Part shown: positions 46,230 to 54,611 of the stretch, piece by piece
Numbering within the stretch: the first letter of the stretch is position 1
Layout: the number at the start of each line of letters is the position of its first letter
Assembly (NCBI RefSeq): GCF_013280595.1
Contig: NZ_JAAATY010000040.1
Coordinates: forward strand, 18,645 to 82,644
Direction of reading: 5' to 3'
Length of the DNA stretch: 64,000 nucleotides
Origin: Kibdelosporangium persicum
GTDB taxonomy: Bacteria; Actinomycetota; Actinomycetes; Mycobacteriales; Pseudonocardiaceae
The notes under the pieces: generated by a model
Told to the model about the DNA's origin: nothing
The model's input: the letters and a program-made list of their open reading frames with translations, nothing else
Database searches by the model: none
Position numbers and translations under genes: made by a program

Positions 46230-47105
46230 ATGCCAGATCTCAGCAAATCCGCAGTGACTGTTCTCGGGCTCGGGGACATGGGGTCCGCCCTGGTCAGGGC
46301 GTTGCTCAAGGCCGGATACCCGACGACGGTATGGAACCGCACTGCCGACAAGGCAAAACCACTGGTCGCCGAGGGTGCGACGCACGCCACCACGGTGGCC
46401 GAGGCGGTGGCAGCCAGCCGCCTGGTGATCGCCTGTCTGTTCGACTACAAGTCCGTGACCGACGTGCTGGACACCGCCGGTGACGCGCTGACCGGGCGGG
46501 TGCTGGTCAACCTGACCAACGGCACGCCGGGGCAAGCTCGTGAGTTCGCGGGCAGGTACGACGTCGACTACCTCGACGGTGGGATCATGGCCGTGCCGCC
46601 GATGATCGGAACGCCCGCCGCGTTCGTGTTCTACAGCGGGTCGCGTAGCGCGTACGACACGAACAAGCAGGTGCTGGAGGCGTTCGGGGAGAGCCTGTAC
46701 GTCGGCACGGACGCCGGTTTCGCGGCACTGCACGACATCGGGTTGCTCAGTGGCATGTACGGGATGTTCGCGGGTGGCCTCCACGCCCTTGCGCTGGTCA
46801 CGTCGGCGGGCGTCCCGGCGACGACGTTCGCGCCGCTGCTGAAGCGCTACATCACCTCGATGGCTGGCTATGTCGACGGCATGGCCGAGCAGATCGACAA
46901 GCAGGACTACACGATCAACGTCACGTCGAACATCGCCATGCAGTCCGCGGGCTACGCGAACCTCATGCTGTCGGCTGAGGAAGTGGGGATCAGCCCGGAA
47001 CTGCTGGCACCGCTCGCCCCGCTGATGGCGCGCCGGGTCGCGGACGGCCACGGCCACGAGGACATCGGTGGCGTGGTGGAACTGTTGAAGAAGGGGAAGA
47101 AGTGA
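46230..47105 (+). CDS. Imine-reductase-like NADPH-dependent protein, Asp type
   Basis: 291 residues. N-terminal Rossmann fold (VTVLGLGDMGSALVRALLKAGY, then VWNRT for NADPH binding), the inter-domain stretch VDYLDGGIMAVPPMIG that is characteristic of imine reductases, and a helical dimerisation domain with LHDIGLLSGMYGMFAGGLHALAL. Asp169 in this segment aligns with the catalytic Asp/Tyr 187 of characterised imine reductases. It should reduce cyclic or exocyclic imines; a 6-phosphogluconate- or 3-hydroxyisobutyrate-dehydrogenase role is less likely as the conserved Lys of those enzymes is not found. It is coupled to a second homologue. Confidence 0.85.
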   Translation: MPDLSKSAVTVLGLGDMGSALVRALLKAGYPTTVWNRTADKAKPLVAEGATHATTVAEAVAASRLVIACLFDYKSVTDVLDTAGDALTGRVLVNLTNGTPGQAREFAGRYDVDYLDGGIMAVPPMIGTPAAFVFYSGSRSAYDTNKQVLEAFGESLYVGTDAGFAALHDIGLLSGMYGMFAGGLHALALVTSAGVPATTFAPLLKRYITSMAGYVDGMAEQIDKQDYTINVTSNIAMQSAGYANLMLSAEEVGISPELLAPLAPLMARRVADGHGHEDIGGVVELLKKGKK

Positions 47106-47944
47106 TCACTCTCATCGGTCTCGGCCCGATGGGCCAGGCGATGGTCCGGGGCCTCCGCAAGGCGGGTCACGAGGTCACGGTGTGGAACCGGACCGCGTCA
47201 CGTGCCGAAGGCCTTGACGCGACGGTCGCGCCGACGGTCAAGGACGCCTTGGCAGCGAGCGAACTGGTGATTCTGAGCCTGACCGACTACAAGGCGATGT
47301 ACGACATCCTGGACGGCGAAACGCTCCAGGACAAGGTGATCGTCAACCTCAGCTCGGACACTCCCGGCAAGACAAGGGAAGCCGCGAAGTGGGCGACCGA
47401 CCGTGGCGCCACCTTCGTCGCGGGCGGCGTGATGGTGCCTGCCGAGCAGGTCGCGACCGACGTCGCGTACGTCTTCTACGGCGGCCCTGAGGACGTCATC
47501 AAGAAGTACGAGCCGGTGCTCAACGTGATCGGCAGCGTCAAGTACGTCGGCGCGGATCCCGCGCTCGGCCAGCTGTTCTACCAGGCGCAGTTGGACATCT
47601 TCCTGACCGCGCTGGCGTCCTACCTGCACGCCACGGCGCTGATCGAGGCCGCGGGCGTGCCTGCTGCGGAGTTCTTCCCGTACGCCGTGGAGAACTTCAA
47701 CACCGTGTCGTACTTCCTCGACGAGGCGCTGAAGAACATCCAGCAGGGCAACCACCCGGGCGACGCGGCCAACGTGATCATGATGGGTGCCACGGCCGAC
47801 CACATCACGATCACGAGCAACGAGTCCGGGGTGGACCCGGTGCTGCCGTACGCGGTGAAGTCGTTGTACGACAGGGCGATCGCCACGGGCCACGGCCGCG
47901 ACAGCTGGACCAGTCTGTACGAAGTGGTCAAGTCACGAAAGTGA
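47102..47944 (+). CDS. Imine-reductase-like NADPH-dependent protein, Tyr type
   Basis: 280 residues. Rossmann fold ITLIGLGPMGQAMVRGLRKAGHEVTVWNRT, inter-domain region FVAGGVMVPAEQVATDVAYVF, helical domain with QLFYQAQLDIFLTALASYLHATAL. Aligned through LHATAL with the gene upstream, Tyr160 takes the place of Asp169, i.e. the other of the two residue types used by imine reductases at that catalytic position. The GTG start overlaps the upstream stop (GTGA), so the pair is coexpressed and may form a heterodimer or have complementary substrates or stereochemistry. It overlaps the convergent next gene by 12 bp. Confidence 0.83.
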   Translation: MITLIGLGPMGQAMVRGLRKAGHEVTVWNRTASRAEGLDATVAPTVKDALAASELVILSLTDYKAMYDILDGETLQDKVIVNLSSDTPGKTREAAKWATDRGATFVAGGVMVPAEQVATDVAYVFYGGPEDVIKKYEPVLNVIGSVKYVGADPALGQLFYQAQLDIFLTALASYLHATALIEAAGVPAAEFFPYAVENFNTVSYFLDEALKNIQQGNHPGDAANVIMMGATADHITITSNESGVDPVLPYAVKSLYDRAIATGHGRDSWTSLYEVVKSRK

Positions 47945-48400
47945 CGGCCGAGCTGCCCAGGAGCGGAGCAGGTCGTCCGGCACGGGAACGTTGAGCGCGA
48001 CGAGGAACTGGACCGTCTTCTCCTCGACGAAGGTGTCGTCCAGGTCCTCGCCGTCCTCGTCCTCATCCCAGTCCTCCGCCTCGTCCTCGGCGAGGAAGTC
48101 GATCAGGTCGTCCGAGATGACGGCCGAGGCGCCGAGTTCCTCACGCCACGCGGCCAGGCCTTCCGCCTCGCGGGCCACGTCCGTCGGCGCCGAGGCTTTC
48201 TCGTCGTCGAAGTAGACCCGCGGGGTGACCCCGAGGTACGCGATTCCGGTGCCGGGCCCTGCCGGGCTGTACCTGACCGCGGCGATGTCGCTGTCGTGGA
48301 TGTCGACCATCAGCCACGGCCCGGCCACGTCCGGCGGCACTTCGAGATCGTGCGGTGTCCATTTGTCACCGTCGTACAAATAGGTACCGAAGAAACCCAC
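47933..48400 (-). CDS. Hypothetical acidic protein
   Basis: 155 residues, not assigned to a family. The N-terminal half resembles a beta-rich domain (GFFGTYLYDGDKWTPHDLEVPPDVAGPWLMVDIHDSDIAAVRY). A strongly acidic patch (DWDEDEDGEDLDDTFVEE) near residue 110 and a C-terminal helix follow. It may be a small cytoplasmic protein of the kind found singly in actinobacterial genomes. It overlaps the imine-reductase-like gene tail to tail by 12 bp. Confidence 0.65.
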   Translation of the reverse strand: MGFFGTYLYDGDKWTPHDLEVPPDVAGPWLMVDIHDSDIAAVRYSPAGPGTGIAYLGVTPRVYFDDEKASAPTDVAREAEGLAAWREELGASAVISDDLIDFLAEDEAEDWDEDEDGEDLDDTFVEEKTVQFLVALNVPVPDDLLRSWAARPSLS

Positions 48401-48475
48401 CGCAGCACCTTAGGGCGCCGGCTCAGTCAGGCTCAACTCCCGGGGCCGCCGGAAGTGCGTGATGCCGGACAATGC

Positions 48476-49276
48476 TCAGGCGCGTTGGTAAGTGCCGGGC
48501 GTGATGCCGTAGTAGCGGCGGAACCATCTGGTCAGGTGGGCCTGATCGGCAAACCCGGAGCGAACGGCCGCTTCGGCGGGCGCGGTCCCCGAGGCGATCA
48601 ACCGGCGAGCGGCCCGCAGGCGCAGTAGCCGTTGGTAATCGCTGGGGGACATCCCGTAAGTCGCCTTGAACGCGCGGTACAGCGCGAACCGGCTGCACCC
48701 CGCGGCCGTGGCCAAGTCCTCGGCGCCCACAGCCGACAGGTACTCCGCGTCGAGCAGTTCACGAGCGCGGCGGACGTTGGCCAGTGGTTGCACAACGGGA
48801 ACAGGCGCGGACATCGCGGCCCGGCGCACGAGCGCGGCCACGGTCTCGGCCAGCGCCTCATCCTTGGCCAGGGCGCTGGCCTCGTCAGAGAGGCTGTTGT
48901 ACAGCCGGTCAAGCGCCCTGGCCAGGACGGGATCATGCAGCACTGGCTCGGTGAACAACGGCATGCCCGCCGAACGCCCGGCCTGGTCGGACAGCACGTC
49001 CGTGACCAGCGACGGGCCGATGTGGATGATCCGGTACGTGAAGCCGTGCTCGGTCTCGGCGTGCCCGTCGTGCGGCTCGTCGGGGTTGAAGGCCATCACC
49101 ATCCCGGCCGCACTCGTCCGCCTCGACCCCCGGCAGCCGAACGTCTGCGCACCGAGTTCGGTCAGGCCGAACGAGTACGTGTCATGGCTGTGCATGTGGT
49201 AGCTGTGCTGTTCGAAGTGGGCGTGCATCGCCTCGACCGGGCGATCTGCCAGCCGTCGATACCGAACCCACTCCAC
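48476..49276 (-). CDS. AraC family regulator
   Basis: 266 residues from a GTG (VEWVRYRRL; a longer frame to 49507 is unlikely). The N-terminal cupin-like AraC_binding domain contains HMHSHDTYSFGLTELGAQTF, and the C-terminal double helix-turn-helix is AEDLATAAGCSRFALYRAFKATYGMSPSDYQRLLRLRAARRLI followed by AVRSGFADQAHLTRWFRRYYGITPGTYQ. It is divergent from an EamA exporter whose start is 66 bp away and is the natural candidate for its regulator. The ligand is unknown. Confidence 0.92.
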   Translation of the reverse strand: MEWVRYRRLADRPVEAMHAHFEQHSYHMHSHDTYSFGLTELGAQTFGCRGSRRTSAAGMVMAFNPDEPHDGHAETEHGFTYRIIHIGPSLVTDVLSDQAGRSAGMPLFTEPVLHDPVLARALDRLYNSLSDEASALAKDEALAETVAALVRRAAMSAPVPVVQPLANVRRARELLDAEYLSAVGAEDLATAAGCSRFALYRAFKATYGMSPSDYQRLLRLRAARRLIASGTAPAEAAVRSGFADQAHLTRWFRRYYGITPGTYQRA

Positions 49277-49342
49277 CCGCTCATTGTGCCCCACGCACGA
49301 GCGTTCAAGACCGCCCGGCGGAACGGCAGCAGCATCGGACAC

Positions 49343-50254
49343 GTGCGTACGTATTTGATGCTTGTGCTGGTCATGGCGTTCTGGGGGAGCGCGTTCGCCT
49401 TGTCGAAGGTGTCGGTGAACGAGGTCACACCGCAGGTCGGCGCGTTCCTCCGGTTCGGGCTCGGCGCCGTGGTCCTGCTGGTGCTGCACAGCGTGCTGGC
49501 CCGTCACCGGATCGGCGGCAAGGACCTCGGCAAGGTCGCCGGTCTCGGCATGCTGGGGATGTTCGGCTACAACTCGTTCTTCTTCATGGCCCTCTCCCTC
49601 GCACCGTCGGCCGACGGCAGCGTGATCGTCCCGGTGACGGCGCCGGTGATCACGGTCGCGGTCACGGCCCTGCTCGGCCGCCGCACGCTGACCGTCCGGG
49701 CAACCGCCGGGCTGGTCATCGCGGTCGCCGGGGCCGCTGTGTTCTTCGTGGGAATCCCGGACGGTGGGTCGAGCCGGTTCGCCGGGGACCTGCTGTTCCT
49801 CGGGGCCGCCGCGTGCTGGGCGGCGTACACGATCTGCGGCGCGCCGCTGCTGAGCAGGTTGCCCGCGTTCACAGTCACCGCATACGCCACGACAGCGGGA
49901 GCTGTGGCGTTGGGAGTGATCGCGTTGCCGTCCTTCGGGGACGTCGACTGGTCCGGTTTGGACGCCGGGTTCTGGCTCAACCAGGCCTACTTGGCAACGT
50001 TGCCCACGGCGTTGGCCTACGTCATGTACTACCAGGCGGTCCGGGCGGTCGGGCCCGCCACGGCAGCCTCGGCGATGTTTTTGGTGCCGGTGTTCGGGCT
50101 GACGGGCTCGTGGCTGGTGCTCGGTGAGTCGATCACGCCGGTGCAGGCGGTCGGATCAGCGTGCATGCTCGTCGGCGCGTGGCTCGCCACCATCACGCCA
50201 TCCCGCAAGCCGAGCGCTGATCCTGTCCACGTCAAACCGCTCAGCCGCCGGTAG
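49343..50254 (+). CDS. EamA/DMT-superfamily exporter
   Basis: 303 residues in two five-helix EamA halves, with the first repeat beginning MLVLVMAFWGSAFALSKV and the second at LLFLGAAACWAAYTICGAPLLSRL. This superfamily exports amino acids, nucleotide sugars or other metabolites. Divergent AraC regulator, 66-bp gap. The last 99 bp overlap the convergent third SARP gene at 50156, an unusually long antisense overlap. Confidence 0.9.
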   Translation: MRTYLMLVLVMAFWGSAFALSKVSVNEVTPQVGAFLRFGLGAVVLLVLHSVLARHRIGGKDLGKVAGLGMLGMFGYNSFFFMALSLAPSADGSVIVPVTAPVITVAVTALLGRRTLTVRATAGLVIAVAGAAVFFVGIPDGGSSRFAGDLLFLGAAACWAAYTICGAPLLSRLPAFTVTAYATTAGAVALGVIALPSFGDVDWSGLDAGFWLNQAYLATLPTALAYVMYYQAVRAVGPATAASAMFLVPVFGLTGSWLVLGESITPVQAVGSACMLVGAWLATITPSRKPSADPVHVKPLSRR

Positions 50255-53149
50255 CGGAGCGCCCGCGGACGCCCGTTCCGCGGCCGCGGCGTCGAGCAGT
50301 TCGGCGGCCCGGGCGAGGTCCCCGCTGATCGAGTACGCCCCGGCAAGGCCTTCCAGCGCAAGGGCGACGGCTCGTCGGTCGCCGGACCTCTCCGCTTCCG
50401 CCAGGGATTTCCGGTGCAGGTTCATCGCTTTGCCGGCATCGCCTTGCATTTCGGCAACGAAGCCGAGCTCGGCGAAGATCAGGGCGTCCCCGGGCGGGTA
50501 GTCCGCACGGCGCTGCCACTCGAGCAGGCGCTCCAGGTGCGCTTCGGCGATGTCGAGCTTTCCCTCGCGGCGGGCGCCCAACGCCAGCCCGACCTCGGCG
50601 TGCACCACGCCTGGCTCGTAGGAATGCTCCGCGGCCAGGCGCATCGCCCGCTCGTGCAGGTCCCAGGCGGCACGGTAGTCCCCGGCGAGAAGCCGTAACC
50701 GGCCCAGGCCGGTGAGCCGTTCGGCGACGTCCGTCCACAGGCCGAGGTCCTCGGCGAGCCGCAGGCCATCGGTGTGCAACCGCTCGGCACGCTCGTAGTC
50801 GCCGGTGATCTCGGCCAAGGCGGCCAATGGCGACACCACCTGGGACTGGCCCCACCGGTCGCCGAGTTCCGCCAGCATCCGCACGCTCCGCCGACCGGCC
50901 TCCTCCACAGTGGACAGATCGCCACGCAGCAGAGCCTGGTCGGCGCGGACGCCGAGAGCCACGGCCTCGCCCCACGGGTCGTCACGGAACCCGGCCAGCG
51001 CACGGGAAACGAAGTCCTCGCTCGCGGGCAGCTCACCGCAGACGAACAGCGCGTAACCCAGAAACCACTGCGCCCGGGGGATACCCACGGCATCGCCGAA
51101 CCGCGTGTAGTCGGCCAGCACCTCTTCGCAGGCCGCGACTCGATCGGTTCCCTGCCCGGCAAGCAGATCCAGGCCCAGCTGCCACACCCGGGCCTGGGCA
51201 CGCAGCTCGGGCGAGCCGCCCAACGCCAACGCCGAGTTCAGGGCACGGGACGATTCGCTCCGCCTGCCGCGCAGGAACCAGTACCCGGTGAGCGCATTGG
51301 CCAGCCTCAACGCCGGATCGGCCTGGCCGTCACGGACGAGACCGTCCAGCGCGGCCCGCAGGTTGGCCGACTCCTGGTCGAGTGTGGCGAGCCACTGCCG
51401 TTGACGAGGCCCGTAGAGCTCGTCCCTGGCTTGCTCGGCCAATCGCAGGTACCACATCTGGTGCCGTTGACGGGTTTCCGCTGTTTCGCCGGCCTCAGCG
51501 AGGCGTTCGGCGCCGTACTGGGCGACGGACTCCAGCAGGCGATAACGCGGCTGCGGGTCATGCGTGACAACGACAAGACTGCGCTGTGCCAACGTCGCCA
51601 GCTGGTCGAGCACGTCAAGGCCGCTGACCGCCTCGGCAGCCGCCAACGTGCACCCTTCGACGTGCACGGAAAGCCGGCGCAGGACCGTCCGTTCCTCGTC
51701 CGACAACAGGCTCCAGCTCCAGTCGAGCACCGCGCGAAGCGTCCGTTGCCGAGGTGGTGCGTCGCGATAGCCGTCGGTCAGCAGCCGGAACCGGTCATCA
51801 AGCCGCGCAATAAGCTCGTGCACACCCAGCACAGGCACGCGGGACGCCGCCAGCTCCAGCGCGAGCGGAATACCGTCCAGCCGTCGACACAGTTCTGCCG
51901 CGGCAGCTGAGTCAGACAGGCTGTGGCCCAACGCTTGTACGCGTTCGGTCAACAGCTGGACGGCGTCCGGCTCGTCCAGTGGCGGCACGGGATAGCGCAC
52001 CTCGCCGGGCAACCCGAGTGGTTCCTGGCTCGTGGTGAGCACGCGCGCAAGAGGAGCCGCCCGCAGCAGCCGGGACACCAACTCCGCGGCCTGACCCACA
52101 ACATGCTCACAGTTGTCCAAGACCAGCAGGAGTTGCTTGTCACGCAACGCCGTCAGCACCAAATCGGCTGGCGCCAGCTCCTGGTACTCACGAACACCCA
52201 ACGCCGCCAGCACGGCCTCGGCGACGGAACCGGCTCCGGCCAGTTCGACGAGCCAGACGCCGTCAGGCAGGCTCACGCGTCCTGCCGTCGCGAGCGCCAA
52301 CCGTGTCTTGCCGACACCACCGGAGCCGGTCAGCGTCACCAGCCGATGAGCGTCCAGAAGCGCGCTCACGTCACTGATCGCGGCGGCGCGGCCGACCAAA
52401 GGGGACACTTCGGCGGGAAGGTTGGTGCGTGCCCTGGCCAGGCCGGTGTCCTGGCGAAGGATCTGCTGGTGCAGCCGGACGATTTCCGCACCGGGATCGA
52501 TGCCCAGCTCCTCGCGGAGCGAGGACGTGAGCTCACGGAAGCTCGCGAGCGCATCACTTTGCCGCCCGGCGCGGTACAACGCCCGCATCTGGATCGCCCT
52601 TAGCCGCTCCCGCAACGGATACGTGGCCACCAGTTCGGCCAGTTCGCCCAAGTCCCAGTCGTCAAGGGCATCGAGACGGTCTTCGATCGCGACCAGCCGC
52701 TGCTCGGTCAGCCGGGTGATCGCGGGCTGGGCGAACGCCGCGTCGGCGAAGTCGGCGTACGCCGGGCCGCGCCACAAAGCGAGCGCTTGATCCAGCAGGG
52801 CGACCTTCCGGCGGGCGTCGGACGTCGCCCGGGCCTGCCCGATCAGCGACGCGAAGTCGGCGGCGTCCACATTGTCGGTGACCAAGCGGTATCCGGCGGG
52901 CGTGGACTCCACCAACGTCCGCTCGCCCAAGGCGGTCCGCAACTGAGCGACCCGGACCTGCAACGCGGCGACCGGATCACGGGGCGGCTGGGCGCCCCAC
53001 AGATCCTCGATCAGCCGGTCCGCCGACACCGGCCGGCCCTGGTGCACCAGCAGATCGGCGAGCAGAACCCGGACCGCGGCCCGGGTGACCGTGACCGGCT
53101 CGCCGTGCGCGTCGTGCACGGTGAGCGGCCCGAGCACGCCGAATCGCAT
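50156..53149 (-). CDS. AfsR/SARP-type regulator with ATPase and TPR region (third of three)
   Basis: 997 residues from an ATG. Winged helix (1-90), BTAD (95-240), ATPase with P loop GSGGVGKTRLALA (near 270) and Walker B LLLVLDNCEHVV, then helical TPR-like repeats to the end. It is the closest relative in the window of the regulator at 42661 (same motif order RLLESVxxYxxE, ALRRLSVHVEG and AALALEGLAG). A tandem 11-bp repeat (53164-53185) lies between it and the divergent MFS pump, the form of site SARP proteins bind. It therefore probably controls the pump and perhaps itself. Confidence 0.93.
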   Translation of the reverse strand: MRFGVLGPLTVHDAHGEPVTVTRAAVRVLLADLLVHQGRPVSADRLIEDLWGAQPPRDPVAALQVRVAQLRTALGERTLVESTPAGYRLVTDNVDAADFASLIGQARATSDARRKVALLDQALALWRGPAYADFADAAFAQPAITRLTEQRLVAIEDRLDALDDWDLGELAELVATYPLRERLRAIQMRALYRAGRQSDALASFRELTSSLREELGIDPGAEIVRLHQQILRQDTGLARARTNLPAEVSPLVGRAAAISDVSALLDAHRLVTLTGSGGVGKTRLALATAGRVSLPDGVWLVELAGAGSVAEAVLAALGVREYQELAPADLVLTALRDKQLLLVLDNCEHVVGQAAELVSRLLRAAPLARVLTTSQEPLGLPGEVRYPVPPLDEPDAVQLLTERVQALGHSLSDSAAAAELCRRLDGIPLALELAASRVPVLGVHELIARLDDRFRLLTDGYRDAPPRQRTLRAVLDWSWSLLSDEERTVLRRLSVHVEGCTLAAAEAVSGLDVLDQLATLAQRSLVVVTHDPQPRYRLLESVAQYGAERLAEAGETAETRQRHQMWYLRLAEQARDELYGPRQRQWLATLDQESANLRAALDGLVRDGQADPALRLANALTGYWFLRGRRSESSRALNSALALGGSPELRAQARVWQLGLDLLAGQGTDRVAACEEVLADYTRFGDAVGIPRAQWFLGYALFVCGELPASEDFVSRALAGFRDDPWGEAVALGVRADQALLRGDLSTVEEAGRRSVRMLAELGDRWGQSQVVSPLAALAEITGDYERAERLHTDGLRLAEDLGLWTDVAERLTGLGRLRLLAGDYRAAWDLHERAMRLAAEHSYEPGVVHAEVGLALGARREGKLDIAEAHLERLLEWQRRADYPPGDALIFAELGFVAEMQGDAGKAMNLHRKSLAEAERSGDRRAVALALEGLAGAYSISGDLARAAELLDAAAAERASAGAPLPAAERFDVDRISARLAGWRDGGEPRADEHAR

Positions 53150-53163
53150 GTCTCCGAGAATAG

Positions 53164-53185
53164 TTTGGTAAGCGCTTGGTAGGCG
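53164..53185. promoter_or_regulatory. Tandem 11-bp direct repeat, putative SARP-binding site
   Basis: TTTGGTAAGCG (53164-53174) is followed at once by CTTGGTAGGCG (53175-53185); 9 of 11 positions agree. SARP proteins bind direct repeats with an 11-bp period near the -35 region. The site lies between the SARP start (53149) and the divergent pump start (53207). Confidence 0.6.
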
Positions 53186-53206
53186 ACCACACGCACGCTC
53201 TGGCCC

Positions 53207-54592
53207 GTGAAGACAACTGAAGCCCGGGCGGGGGTCCGGGAATGGGTCGGCCTCGCGGTGCTGGCGTTGCCGACGTTGCTGCTCGCGATGGACGCCACCG
53301 TGGTGTATCTCGCCGTCCCGCATCTCGGCGCCGACCTGCGGCCGACCGACACGGAACTGCTGTGGATCGTGGACAGCTACGGCTTCATGGTCGCCGGGTT
53401 CCTGGTCACCATGGGCACGTTGGGCGACCGGATCGGCAGGCGCAGGCTGCTGATGATCGGTGCGATGGCGTTCGCCGCGGCCTCGGTGCTCGCCGCGTTC
53501 GCGCCGGATCCGCTGCTGTTGATCCTGGCTCGTGGGCTGCTCGGCGTCGCGGGCGCCACGCTCGGCCCGTCGACGCTGTCGCTGATCAGCACGATGTTCC
53601 CGCCGGGCCAGCGGGGGATCGCGATCGGCCTGTGGGCCACGTGTTTCTCGGCCGGGATCGCCCTCGGCCCGATCGTCGGCGGGCTGCTGCTGGAGTGGTT
53701 CTGGTGGGGCTCGGTGTTCCTGCTCGCCGTTCCGTTCATGGCCGTGCTCCTGGTGGCCGGGCCGTTCCTGCTACCGGAGTACCGCGACACCGAGGCCGGC
53801 AGGCTCGACCTGACCAGCGTGTTCCTGTCGTTGGCCGCGGTGCTGCCGGTGATCTACGGCATCAAACAGCACGGCGGGCTGGCCGGTGGCATCGCGATCG
53901 TGGTGGGTCTGGTGTTCGGGGCGGTGTTCGTGTCGCGCCAGCGCAAGCTCGCCGATCCGCTACTGGACCTGCGGATGTTCGGCCACCGGTCGTTCAGCGT
54001 CGCGCTGATGGCGCAGCTGTTCACGATGACGGCGATCGGCGGCATCTACCTGTTCGTCACCCAGTACCTGCAGCTCGTCCAGGACTTCACACCGTTGACC
54101 GCCGGGCTCTGGCTGGTGCCCTCCGCTGTGGTGCTCGTGCTCAGTTCCCTGGTCACGCCCAAGCTGGCCGGCAGGTTCGCGCCCGCGCACATCGTCGGTG
54201 TCGCGTTGGCGATGGCGGCTCTCGGCTTCGCCGTGCTGGCGGCGGCCGACGGCCTCGGCCTGGTCATGGCCGGGTTCTCCCTGGTGTACCTGGGGATCGG
54301 CCCGATCATGGCGCTGGGCACGGAGCTGGTGATCGGGACGGCACCGCCGGAGAAGGCCGGGTCGGCGGCCGCGATGTCCGAGACCGCGATGGAGTTCGGC
54401 ATCGCGCTGGGCGTCGGCGTGCTCGGCGTCATCGGCACCGCTGTGGCCACGAACGGGCAATCGCTGCTGGAGACCACGTCCACGCAGTTCACGGCCGGTC
54501 TCAACGTGGTGGCGCTGCTGTGTGCCGCGATCACCGGGGTGCTGGCGGTCCTCGTGCTGCGGCTGCTGCGCCCAGCTCACCCCGGCAGGTGA
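53207..54592 (+). CDS. MFS transporter, DHA2/QacA type multidrug exporter
   Basis: 461 residues and about 14 hydrophobic helices. The N terminus has AMDATVVYLAVPHLGADL, motif A as GTLGDRIGRRRLLMIG, and the motif-C-like stretch GIALGPIVGGLL of the drug:proton antiporter branch. It should export a toxic amphiphile. It is divergent from the third SARP regulator with the 11-bp repeat between them, and the start is a GTG with a weak ribosome-binding site. Confidence 0.93.
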   Translation: MKTTEARAGVREWVGLAVLALPTLLLAMDATVVYLAVPHLGADLRPTDTELLWIVDSYGFMVAGFLVTMGTLGDRIGRRRLLMIGAMAFAAASVLAAFAPDPLLLILARGLLGVAGATLGPSTLSLISTMFPPGQRGIAIGLWATCFSAGIALGPIVGGLLLEWFWWGSVFLLAVPFMAVLLVAGPFLLPEYRDTEAGRLDLTSVFLSLAAVLPVIYGIKQHGGLAGGIAIVVGLVFGAVFVSRQRKLADPLLDLRMFGHRSFSVALMAQLFTMTAIGGIYLFVTQYLQLVQDFTPLTAGLWLVPSAVVLVLSSLVTPKLAGRFAPAHIVGVALAMAALGFAVLAAADGLGLVMAGFSLVYLGIGPIMALGTELVIGTAPPEKAGSAAAMSETAMEFGIALGVGVLGVIGTAVATNGQSLLETTSTQFTAGLNVVALLCAAITGVLAVLVLRLLRPAHPGR

Positions 54593-54611
54593 CACCCAAT
54601 AGGATGCGGTG

